From positions 1 through 13,930 of the forward strand of contig CAIXHI010000268.1 of the NCBI GenBank assembly GCA_903919215.1: a DNA stretch of 13,930 nucleotides. The letters run 5' to 3'. Shown piece after piece: positions 7,959 to 13,550 of this stretch (its first letter is position 1; each line of letters starts with the position of its first letter). The notes under the pieces were generated by a model. That model made no database searches, was not told the origin of the DNA, and was given only the letters and a program-made list of their open reading frames with translations. The translations under genes were made by a program, and so were the position numbers. The stretch is from an uncultured Acidimicrobiaceae bacterium (lineage in GTDB: Bacteria; Actinomycetota; Acidimicrobiia; Acidimicrobiales; Ilumatobacteraceae).

Positions 7959-8036
7959 CTGGGAAGGAATCGTCCCACTTGGCTGTCTGGGAAGGCCCAG
8001 TCCCGCAAACCGGAACTGGCCCTTCCCAGAACAGCC
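7959..8036. repeat. Large imperfect palindrome with three CTGGGAAGG copies (possible terminator or REP-like element)
   Basis: Stem arms 7987-8005 and 8011-8029 (19 nt each) pair with two mismatches around the loop CAAAC. The stem can extend outward through GGCTGT (7981-7986) and AACAGCC (8030-8036) with one bulge. The motif CTGGGAAGG, followed four bases later by GTCCC or GTTCC, occurs three times: + at 7959-7967, + at 7987-7995, and minus at 8029-8021. There is no T-run. It could terminate the upstream phosphotransferase transcript, or be a copy of a dispersed palindromic repeat. Confidence 0.7.
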
Positions 8037-8055
8037 GGGACGGGACACATCGCAG

Positions 8056-8061
8056 TAGCGT
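8056..8061 (+). promoter_or_regulatory. Predicted -10 hexamer of the DUF4262-DUF393 operon
   Basis: TAGCGT lies 7 nt before the GTG at 8069. The spacer cgacgag has at most a weak purine run and is too close to the start for a normal Shine-Dalgarno. The hexamer begins 20 nt after the palindrome. Confidence 0.48.
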
Positions 8062-8068
8062 CGACGAG

Positions 8069-8551
8069 GTGGAACTGCCCGATTTCAAGATTCCCCACGC
8101 CGAGAAGATCGAGTGGATGATCGAGACCCACGGGTGGGCGATGGAGCCCGTGGCAGCACGTCCCGACACCGATCCGCCGCTGGCCGGGTACGTGTACACG
8201 ATCGGCTTTCCTGAGGCGTTCGGGTTCCCCGAGGTGCTGGTGTTCGGGCTCACCCCGTCCGCGGCGCGAGGCCTGTTCGACATGGTGGCCGACATGCTCC
8301 GTGGCGGCACCGAGATTCCGGTCGGCACAGAGTTGTTGGGCCTGTTCGACGGCGAGTTGCGGTGCGTGTTCGCTCCGATCCCGCCCGAAGCGGCGCAGGA
8401 ACTGCTGGGAACCGGTGTTGCGTGGCGCAGGGGTGCACCATTCGAGGCGGTGCAACTGCTGTGGCCAGATCGCAACGGGTTCCTGCCCACCGAAGCCGGG
8501 TTCGACCGGCGGGTCGTGCTGGCTCAGCCGGTGGTGGGGGTGCTGTCGTGA
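8069..8551 (+). CDS. DUF4262 domain-containing protein
   Basis: A 160-residue soluble protein of the DUF4262 family, whose biochemical role is unknown. Recognisable parts are GYVYTIGFPEAFGFPEVLVFGL (40-61), which matches the family's YT-x-GL / PE-hydrophobic strand pair, and LLWPDRNGFLPTE (130-142), the usual C-terminal WPD-like block. There is no signal peptide or membrane segment. GTG 8069 is chosen because the next sequence, ELPDFKIPHAEK, starts the domain and the frame upstream runs into the palindrome. The stop overlaps the next start in the sequence GTGA, so the DUF393 gene is translationally coupled to it. Confidence 0.8.
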   Translation: MELPDFKIPHAEKIEWMIETHGWAMEPVAARPDTDPPLAGYVYTIGFPEAFGFPEVLVFGLTPSAARGLFDMVADMLRGGTEIPVGTELLGLFDGELRCVFAPIPPEAAQELLGTGVAWRRGAPFEAVQLLWPDRNGFLPTEAGFDRRVVLAQPVVGVLS

Positions 8552-8925
8552 CCACTCCGCCCGCCCTGCCGGTGTTGGTGTTCGACGGCGATTGTGCGTT
8601 CTGTCAGCGGAGCGTGGAATGGGGCCGACGACACATCGCCACGATGCCGACCACCGTGGCGTATCAGTCGGCCAACCTCGTGGTGCTGGGTCTCACCGAG
8701 CACGAGTGCGCCACTGCCGTGCAGTACGTGGCTCGCGACCATCAGGTGTACGCCGCGCACGATGCGGTCAGCGCAGTGCTGCTGGGTGCAGGCAAGGGTT
8801 GGTGGGTGCTGGGCGCGCTGATGCACGTTCCTGGTGTGCACTGGCTGTGTGGTGTGGTCTATCGCTGGGTGGCGCGCAACCGCCACCGGTTCACACGTGG
8901 GCCGGCGTCGTGCGCAGTTCGTTGA
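8548..8925 (+). CDS. DUF393 / DCC-family thiol-disulfide oxidoreductase-like protein
   Basis: A 125-residue protein of the DCC family (DUF393), named for the motif seen here as VFDGDCAFC (11-19) with the CxxC pair C16/C19. The family is thought to have a thioredoxin-like fold and to act in thiol redox chemistry, but few members are characterised. W and V residues at about 90-110 make a hydrophobic region, as in many relatives; I do not call it a membrane helix with confidence. The GTG start overlaps the DUF4262 stop by 4 nt, indicating coupled translation. Its last 35 nt overlap the 3' end of a convergent minus-strand gene. Confidence 0.85.
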   Translation: MTTPPALPVLVFDGDCAFCQRSVEWGRRHIATMPTTVAYQSANLVVLGLTEHECATAVQYVARDHQVYAAHDAVSAVLLGAGKGWWVLGALMHVPGVHWLCGVVYRWVARNRHRFTRGPASCAVR

Positions 8926-9136
8926 GGTACACCAACAACTCGTCCAGCGCCGCCTGGTCGTGACCCTGGAGGCGGATGCGCTGCGCGCAGTTGAAACCCG
9001 CAGCCTTCACCATCGCCGTCCATTCACCGTCGGGCTGGTCGAGTGTGATCCGCAGCGCACGGGTGAGTGCGGCAACCGGGTCGAGGTCGTAGTCGTTCAG
9101 TAGCCGTTCGACATCGAGTTTCTTCAGCCGAGGCAT
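8891..9136 (-). CDS. Small conserved-looking hypothetical protein downstream of the saccharopine dehydrogenase-like gene
   Basis: An 81-residue soluble protein I do not recognise. It begins with a basic MPRLKKLDVERL and has a predicted helical C-terminal segment, DQAALDELLVYLNELR. It has no signal peptide, membrane segment or paired metal-binding cysteines. The ATG shares one base with the TGA of the upstream gene (TGATG) and has a GAGGCGGG Shine-Dalgarno-like sequence, so it is very likely translated as the second gene of that unit. Its 3' end overlaps the DUF393 gene antisense by 35 nt. A longer frame to an ATG at 9175 is rejected because it would sit inside the upstream gene. The tight coupling suggests a partner or accessory role; this is inference. 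Confidence 0.65.
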   Translation of the reverse strand: MPRLKKLDVERLLNDYDLDPVAALTRALRITLDQPDGEWTAMVKAAGFNCAQRIRLQGHDQAALDELLVYLNELRTTPAHV

Positions 9137-10359
9137 CAGCCCGCCTCGGGCGGTGGCAGTTCTTCCATGGCCCATGGAGCGCCGTGCTCATCGAGCAGCG
9201 CCAGGAACGGATCGGCGTTGAACGCCTCCGGACCCTTGACGCCGGCGCCCTTCCACTCGCCGGTGGCGATCATCTCCAGTGCGACCACCGGGTGCACCGC
9301 GGTTTGCCACACGACTGCCTGATGGCCGTACTCGCGCATCGTCCACTCGTTGTCGACCACCTGGTACAGGTAGGTGCTACGCGGCTGACCGTCGGTGCCC
9401 AACCCGGTGACCACTGAACCGGCGCACGTGCGGCCACGCATCAGGTGACCCAGTTCGGCAGGGTTCGGCAGCGTGGCGGCGACGACATCGCGTGGAGCGA
9501 CTTCCACTCCGCGGACATTGACCGGGCGGGTGCTGTCCAGGCCCAACATGTGGATCGTGCGCAGCACATCGATGAACTCGTCGCCGAGGCCGTACTTGAA
9601 CGTGACTCTGCCGACGTCGAGCCAGCGCGGCATGAGGATCACTTCTTCGTGCTCCACGTTCACGCAGCCGAGTGGTCCGATGCCCTCGGGGAACACGAAC
9701 GTCTCGGGTTCGCTGAACGGTGCCGTGGTGAACCAACCCTTGTCGCGTTCATAGATGATCGGCGGGTTGAGGCACTCCTCGATCGTCGTCCAGATGCTGA
9801 ACGTGGGGGCGAAGGAGAACCCCTCGATCACCAGATCGGCGCCGTCGCGGACGCCGACCTCGTCGATCCGGCTGAACAGGTGGTCGGACGCGTAACGGGC
9901 GACGACATCGCTGAACCCCGGTTCGACACCCATGGCCACGAGGGCCAACAGTCCGCGATCTTCCCACTGCTGCGACACCGCGAACTGTGCGTCTCCCAAC
10001 TTCACACCGCACTGGTGGTAGGGATCGGTGGGGTGCGGGGTCGACATGTGCATCGCCATGTCGAGGTAATGCACGCCAGCGGTGAACGCAGCATCAAAGA
10101 TCGGGGGGTTGAATCGCGGGTCGCACGCGTTCATCACCACATCGCAGCGCGTCGAGCGGATGAGGTCGACCAGGTCGACACGATCGGATGCATCGACACG
10201 TGTGGCGATCACCCGATCCGACTTGGTGATGGCGGCTGCCTTCGTGGCCCGATCGAGGTCGACGTCGGCAACGACGATCTGTTCGAACACATCACGTCGG
10301 GCGGCGATCGACACGATGGACGAACCCACGCCGCCTGCGCCGACGACTAGGAGTCGCAT
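9136..10359 (-). CDS. Saccharopine dehydrogenase family protein (NAD(P)-dependent, substrate unknown)
   Basis: A 407-residue oxidoreductase with an N-terminal Rossmann domain (MRLLVVGAGGVGSS, glycine motif at 7-12; acidic ADVD at 31-34 after strand 2). The C-terminal domain is of saccharopine dehydrogenase/carboxynorspermidine synthase type. Stretches such as VIEGFSFAPTFSIWTTIEEC and TFKYGLGDEFIDVL lie in the C-terminal part typical of this group. Relatives form or cleave imine-linked amino acids, as in lysine or polyamine metabolism, but this group has no assigned substrate that I can name. ATG 10359 is chosen because it immediately precedes the Rossmann strand and has TAGTGT 7 nt upstream. 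It overlaps the downstream 81-residue gene by one base. The SET gene lies 38 nt upstream. Confidence 0.85.
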   Translation of the reverse strand: MRLLVVGAGGVGSSIVSIAARRDVFEQIVVADVDLDRATKAAAITKSDRVIATRVDASDRVDLVDLIRSTRCDVVMNACDPRFNPPIFDAAFTAGVHYLDMAMHMSTPHPTDPYHQCGVKLGDAQFAVSQQWEDRGLLALVAMGVEPGFSDVVARYASDHLFSRIDEVGVRDGADLVIEGFSFAPTFSIWTTIEECLNPPIIYERDKGWFTTAPFSEPETFVFPEGIGPLGCVNVEHEEVILMPRWLDVGRVTFKYGLGDEFIDVLRTIHMLGLDSTRPVNVRGVEVAPRDVVAATLPNPAELGHLMRGRTCAGSVVTGLGTDGQPRSTYLYQVVDNEWTMREYGHQAVVWQTAVHPVVALEMIATGEWKGAGVKGPEAFNADPFLALLDEHGAPWAMEELPPPEAG

Positions 10360-10366
10360 GCCAGCG

Positions 10367-10395
10367 ACACTAACGCGCTCGACGGTGAACGTGAA
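10367..10395 (-). promoter_or_regulatory. Predicted promoter of the saccharopine dehydrogenase-like gene
   Basis: The minus strand has TTCACG (10395-10390), a 17-nt spacer and TAGTGT (10372-10367). The hexamer ends 7 nt before the ATG at 10359. The element falls in the 38-nt gap after the SET stop. It argues for a separate leaderless transcript, with or without read-through from the SET gene. Confidence 0.5.
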
Positions 10396-10397
10396 CT

Positions 10398-10928
10398 TCA
10401 GTAGGCGAATGCCCGGCGCTGGCCGCTCGGTCGTGAGAGGACGGCAATGCGGTTGGCGAGGTACGGGCTGAACCAACCGCGGTAGCGCACCTGCAGATCA
10501 GGCAGCATCCAGTCCTGGCCGGTGACCTTGCCGCGGCAGGTGGCGACACCGCACATGCAGTCGAACTCGTCGTAGTCGCTGCCGTCACTGGTGGCGTAGT
10601 CGTAGGTGAGCGGTTCGCCTGGTTCGATGTCGCGCATCGCCAGCACGACGGTGGCGCCACTGAGACCGCAGTTCGGTTGGCACGAGTGGTTGATGAAGTC
10701 GGCGGGTTCCGGTTCGGGTGCGCCGGCGAGGTACAGATGGTCCTCGATCTGGATACTGCGCGACCGTTGGCCTTCGGGTAGCAGGTCGAACTCGTCGCGT
10801 CCCATGGCGCGGCCACCGAAGGCGACGATCACCTCGCCGGTCTTGATCTGTTCGACAGCGACGGAGCCGCGACCGGCTGCGCCGACGAGGACCGGACGTG
10901 CCTTGGAGGTGAGATAGCTGACGCTCAT
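10398..10928 (-). CDS. SET domain-containing protein (putative lysine methyltransferase)
   Basis: A 176-residue stand-alone SET protein. SET enzymes transfer a methyl group from S-adenosylmethionine to protein lysine. Present are GRGSVA (19-24), part of the SAM-binding site; INHSCQPNCGL (79-89), the pseudoknot motif; and GEPLTYDYA (104-112) with the catalytic-type tyrosine Y109 or Y111. A post-SET cysteine cluster C124, C126, C131 would bind zinc together with C83. All key residues look intact. Bacterial SET proteins are scattered across phyla and their targets are mostly unknown. ATG 10928 is the only sensible start; upstream is a weak CATGCT at -8, and no Shine-Dalgarno is seen. It is divergent from metX and upstream of the saccharopine dehydrogenase-like gene. 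Confidence 0.85.
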   Translation of the reverse strand: MSVSYLTSKARPVLVGAAGRGSVAVEQIKTGEVIVAFGGRAMGRDEFDLLPEGQRSRSIQIEDHLYLAGAPEPEPADFINHSCQPNCGLSGATVVLAMRDIEPGEPLTYDYATSDGSDYDEFDCMCGVATCRGKVTGQDWMLPDLQVRYRGWFSPYLANRIAVLSRPSGQRRAFAY

Positions 10929-10984
10929 CGGTTCACAGCATGGTGCGCGAAACCGGCGCTGTCGACTCGCTCACTGATCAGCCG

Positions 10985-11025
10985 CGCTGACGCGCGAATC
11001 AGCCTGGCTGCCAGTCGCGTCAGCG
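10985..11025. repeat. Inverted repeat in the SET/metX divergent region
   Basis: CGCTGACGCG (10985-10994) is a perfect inverted match to CGCGTCAGCG (11016-11025). The 21-nt interior holds a second small palindrome, CAGCC-T-GGCTG (11000-11010). Both flanking genes are transcribed away from it, so it is not the terminator of either. It lies 18 nt upstream of the metX -35 and may be a regulator binding site. Confidence 0.55.
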
Positions 11026-11043
11026 GGTGAGCCGATATGACCG

Positions 11044-11071
11044 TTGCCCGACCGGGATCGGTTGCTAACGT
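11044..11071 (+). promoter_or_regulatory. Predicted promoter of metX leader
   Basis: TTGCCC (11044-11049), a 16-nt spacer and TAACGT (11066-11071) form a reasonable housekeeping-sigma promoter. It would start transcription at about 11078-11081, just at the 5' edge of the structured leader. This leaves a leader of about 165 nt before the metX ATG. Confidence 0.6.
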
Positions 11072-11080
11072 GCTGACGTC

Positions 11081-11186
11081 ATGCATCACGAGTGACGCCC
11101 GAGCGATCGGGAGTCCGGCAACCGGGGTGGAAGCCCCACGGTGCCTACCTGCCTCGGCAGGGATGTGGTCCGGCTCTGCCGGGCAA
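11081..11186 (+). ncRNA. SAM riboswitch (SAM-I/SAM-IV clan) upstream of metX
   Basis: The leader folds as a compact aptamer. P1 is UGCAUC (11082-11087) with GAUGUG (11162-11167), including two G-U pairs. P2 is CCCGA/UCGGG (11098-11102 and 11107-11111) with a GCGA loop. Next come the clan's GGCAACC (11117-11123), a P3 hairpin (GUGG 11127-11130 with CCAC 11136-11139) and GGUGCC (11140-11145). P4 is CCUGC/GCAGG (11148-11152 and 11157-11161). A further hairpin, CCGGC/GCCGG (11170-11182), follows. CACGAGUGACGC (11087-11098) resembles the start of actinobacterial SAM-IV cores. Position before metX fits feedback by S-adenosylmethionine. Subclass is less certain than function. No intrinsic terminator is evident, so control of translation initiation is more likely. 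Confidence 0.75.
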
Positions 11187-11233
11187 CAACGCTTCCCCTG
11201 GTGATGCGTGACGAAGAACCGCACAGAGCACCT

Positions 11234-11241
11234 GGAGGAGG
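11234..11241 (+). promoter_or_regulatory. Shine-Dalgarno sequence of metX
   Basis: GGAGGAGG ends 5 nt before the ATG at 11247 and decides the start. It is the strongest ribosome binding site in the window. CUUCC at 11192-11196 could pair with GGAGG here, with one G-U pair, offering a way for the riboswitch to hide the site; this is inference. Confidence 0.75.
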
Positions 11242-11246
11242 ACGAC

Positions 11247-12434
11247 ATGGCCATTGCCCGACCTGGGCGCCCGCATCCGGTGACGGGTGCGTGGATGCCG
11301 AGCCAACTGGCCGGCTCGCGTCAGTTCTTCACCTTCGCACCGAACCGGCCGTTCGCACTCGACTGTGGTGTCACCATGCACGGTGTCACGATGGCGTACG
11401 AGACGTGGGGTCGTCTCGATGCCGATGGTGGCAATGCCGTCCTGCTCTGTCATGCCTGGACCGGCGACAGCCACGTCAGCGGTGCCGCCGGTGTCGGTCA
11501 CCCTGCGCCCGGTTGGTGGGAGGACGTCGTTGGTCCCGGACTAGCGATCGACACCGACCGCTGGTTCGTCGTGTGCGTCAACGTGCTCGGTGGGTGCCAG
11601 GGTTCCACTGGGCCGGCATCACCGCACCCCGATGACGGCCGCCCCTACGGCAGTCGTTTCCCGGTCGTCACCATCCGCGACATGGTGCGAGCGCAGGCCC
11701 GTCTGGCCGACCATCTCGGTGTTGCTCGCTGGCACTCAGTGGTCGGCGGGTCGATGGGCGGGATGCAAGTGCTGGAGTGGGCGATCACATTCCCCGATCG
11801 AGTGGGCTCGATCGTGCCGATCGCGACATGCGCGCAAGCAACTGCGCAACAGATTGCGTGGGGTGCCATCGGTCGTCGGGCGATTCGCCTCGACCCGAAG
11901 TGGCGCGACGGCGACTACTACGACGCGGACGACGGCGACGGTCCGTGGGAAGGTCTGTCGATCGCCCGCATGGTGGCGCAGGTGACGTTCCGCAGTGACA
12001 ACGTGTTCACCGAGAAGTTCGGTCGCGAGCTGGCCGACGGCGCCACCCATCACGAGGGTGTCGGCCTGTGGCAGCGCTTCGAGGTCGAGCGTTATCTCGA
12101 GTACCACGGCGACAAGTTGGTGCGCCGCTTCGATGCCAACAGCTATCTGCACATCGGCAAAGCGATGGACCTGCACGATGTCGGCCGTGGCCGATCCGGT
12201 GTGAACGCCGCGATGGCGCGCATCAAGGCGCCCACGCTCGTGCTGGGTATCTCCAGCGACATTCTCTACCCGACGTATCAGCAACGGCAGATCGTCGACC
12301 TCCTGGCCGCGAACGGGACGCGGGCCGAGTACGTGGAGATCAACTCGCCACACGGACACGACGCGTTCCTGATCAACTTCGACCAGGTCGCTCCACCCGT
12401 TCGCACGTTCTTGGAGACCGTGGCGACCCACTGA
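11247..12434 (+). CDS. metX: Homoserine O-acetyltransferase (MetX)
   Basis: A 395-residue alpha/beta-hydrolase-fold acyltransferase that activates the hydroxyl of L-homoserine with acetyl-CoA for methionine synthesis. Family marks are NAVLLCHAWTGDSH (63-76, oxyanion region), WWEDVVGPG (90-98), the nucleophile elbow VVGGSMGGMQ (165-174, S169), and the triad partners D338 (SSDILYP) and H371 (SPHGHDAF). Length and order match MetX. Some MetX proteins use succinyl-CoA and I cannot exclude that from sequence alone. ATG 11247 is chosen for the Shine-Dalgarno GGAGGAGG; an in-frame GTG at 11208 has none. The gene stands alone behind a SAM-riboswitch-like leader and converges on an unknown minus-strand gene 14 nt away. 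Confidence 0.95.
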   Translation: MAIARPGRPHPVTGAWMPSQLAGSRQFFTFAPNRPFALDCGVTMHGVTMAYETWGRLDADGGNAVLLCHAWTGDSHVSGAAGVGHPAPGWWEDVVGPGLAIDTDRWFVVCVNVLGGCQGSTGPASPHPDDGRPYGSRFPVVTIRDMVRAQARLADHLGVARWHSVVGGSMGGMQVLEWAITFPDRVGSIVPIATCAQATAQQIAWGAIGRRAIRLDPKWRDGDYYDADDGDGPWEGLSIARMVAQVTFRSDNVFTEKFGRELADGATHHEGVGLWQRFEVERYLEYHGDKLVRRFDANSYLHIGKAMDLHDVGRGRSGVNAAMARIKAPTLVLGISSDILYPTYQQRQIVDLLAANGTRAEYVEINSPHGHDAFLINFDQVAPPVRTFLETVATH

Positions 12435-12452
12435 CGGCCGCCGATGCGTCAG
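12431..12452. terminator. Inverted repeat spanning both convergent stop codons (possible bidirectional terminator)
   Basis: CTGACG (12431-12436) and CGTCAG (12447-12452) pair around a 10-nt loop. The metX TGA sits in the left arm and the stop of the convergent gene in the right arm. The stem is only 6 bp and has no T-tract, so termination is a guess. Confidence 0.35.
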
Positions 12453-12862
12453 TCCTCGTGAACGCCGGCGAGGACGCCATCGAGCACGGCGATGCAGCGG
12501 CTCTTCGACGGCAGACGCAGCGACAGCATGGCGGTGCCGTGCCCGTCGGTGCATTCGCTGGCCACGTAGATCTCGATCTTCTTCGGTGGCGTCGGGGCCT
12601 TGCCGATCAGTGTCCAGGCGGTCTCGTGGCGGCGGAACCCGTTCTTGTGGGTGACGTAGAGCGTGCCGTCGGGGGTGACCACCACACGTGCCTCGCGGCG
12701 CCGTCCGGGGTGCGCGGAATCGGTGAGGTCTTGCGACGTGCACAAGAACCGGCGGCCATCCTGGGTGGACCAGTGGGGTTCCATGCGGTACGCCAGCCAC
12801 CACATACCGCCCATGGCGAAGATCAGCAGTGCGAACCAGACGTACTCCACGGGCCACAGCAT
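12449..12862 (-). CDS. Hypothetical membrane-anchored protein, 137 aa
   Basis: I do not recognise this protein. From ATG 12862 it encodes one N-terminal membrane helix (about residues 4-25, rich in W, F, L and M). A roughly 110-residue soluble domain follows, with many polar and basic residues and alternating strand-like segments (REARVVVTPDGTLYVTHKNG, KKIEIYVASE, MLSLRLPSKSRCIAVLDG). Three cysteines (41, 104, 123) are spaced without an obvious metal motif. The frame stays open to 12979, but the membrane helix begins right after ATG 12862, and longer starts would overlap the divergent gene. No clear Shine-Dalgarno sequence or TANNNT hexamer is near this start, so the start is less sure than the frame. 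Coding reality is supported by the helix, codon bias and a stop next to metX. Confidence 0.65.
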   Translation of the reverse strand: MLWPVEYVWFALLIFAMGGMWWLAYRMEPHWSTQDGRRFLCTSQDLTDSAHPGRRREARVVVTPDGTLYVTHKNGFRRHETAWTLIGKAPTPPKKIEIYVASECTDGHGTAMLSLRLPSKSRCIAVLDGVLAGVHED

Positions 12863-12942
12863 GGCCGATGGCACGTGGTCTCGTGCGACAACTCTGCAGG
12901 GCGCGTGGGGAAATGGGTGCGCCGCGTGCGACACTATGTGCC

Positions 12943-13524
12943 GTGTTGGCAGCCAACTTCTCCGACCCCGAGCACGCACGCATCATCTATCTCGCCGCTG
13001 GCGGGTTGGTGCTGATGGCCATCGCTCTCGTCGGCGGCACGGTGTGGTGGTGGCGTTCCAGCGCTGTCGAGCATCCTGCGCTCGGTCCGTTGGAAATGAT
13101 GAGCACCAAGGTGTTCCGATCATCCGACGAGGAGATGCGCCGAGAGATCATCGAGGCCGCTCGTCCGGGTGCGCAAGTGGTCGACGAGCCCGAGGTGCAC
13201 GACGAGTTCTTGGAGCAACTCGATGGCGATCCGAGCTCCGAGCTGTCGTTCGCCGGGTTGATACCTGCGGACAACGATGCTGTCGAGTTCGCTGATGTCG
13301 ATGTCGATGTGGCCGTCGCAGTTGCCGAGGCCCCGGTGCCTGAGCCGCCTGTGCCCGTTGCGCCGGCGCCCGTTGCGCCCCGACCGGCGTTGTTCGACCA
13401 GCACGCGGATGAGAACGAGTCCGCACCCGACTGGCGTCCAGCCCCGATGGTGATTCGCACCGAGCCGCAGCCGCCCGTGGTGCCGCGCTCCATCGACCCG
13501 TTGCTGAGGAACGACATCCTCTGA
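12943..13524 (+). CDS. Hypothetical single-pass membrane protein with acidic, proline-rich tail, 193 aa
   Basis: I do not recognise a family. Residues 14-37 form one strong membrane helix (IIYLAAGGLVLMAIALVGGT then WWW), preceded by a short N-terminus. A roughly 155-residue region follows: first an acidic helical stretch (60-110), then a low-complexity DVDVDVAVAVAEA and Pro/Val/Ala section (118-148) likely to be disordered, and a conserved-looking C-terminal end PRSIDPLLRNDIL. GTG 12943 is chosen because the helix follows within 14 residues and the upstream frame crosses the divergent gene. Upstream hexamers of the nAnnnT type (GACACT at -7, CACTAT at -5) are weak. The next gene starts 27 nt downstream but has its own hexamer. 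Confidence 0.7.
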   Translation: MLAANFSDPEHARIIYLAAGGLVLMAIALVGGTVWWWRSSAVEHPALGPLEMMSTKVFRSSDEEMRREIIEAARPGAQVVDEPEVHDEFLEQLDGDPSSELSFAGLIPADNDAVEFADVDVDVAVAVAEAPVPEPPVPVAPAPVAPRPALFDQHADENESAPDWRPAPMVIRTEPQPPVVPRSIDPLLRNDIL

Positions 13525-13538
13525 CAAGCCGCGCCCGG

Positions 13539-13544
13539 TACCGT
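13539..13544 (+). promoter_or_regulatory. Predicted -10 hexamer of the 76-aa gene
   Basis: TACCGT lies 6 nt before the ATG at 13551, with spacer gggcgc and no Shine-Dalgarno sequence. It repeats the arrangement upstream of the phosphotransferase gene, which also uses TACCGT. Confidence 0.48.
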
Positions 13545-13550
13545 GGGCGC

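Noticed and set aside
9445..10350. A 301-codon + strand open frame opposite the saccharopine dehydrogenase-like gene
   Set aside because: Antisense to a gene with a clear Rossmann motif; composition is that of a shadow frame.
11208..11246. An upstream in-frame GTG for metX adding 13 residues
   Set aside because: It has no ribosome binding site, whereas ATG 11247 has GGAGGAGG at ideal spacing; the extension would also contain the Shine-Dalgarno sequence.
11736..12986. A 416-codon minus-strand open frame opposite metX that runs into the membrane-protein region
   Set aside because: It conflicts with the full set of MetX motifs on the + strand and with the better-supported 137-aa gene in another frame.
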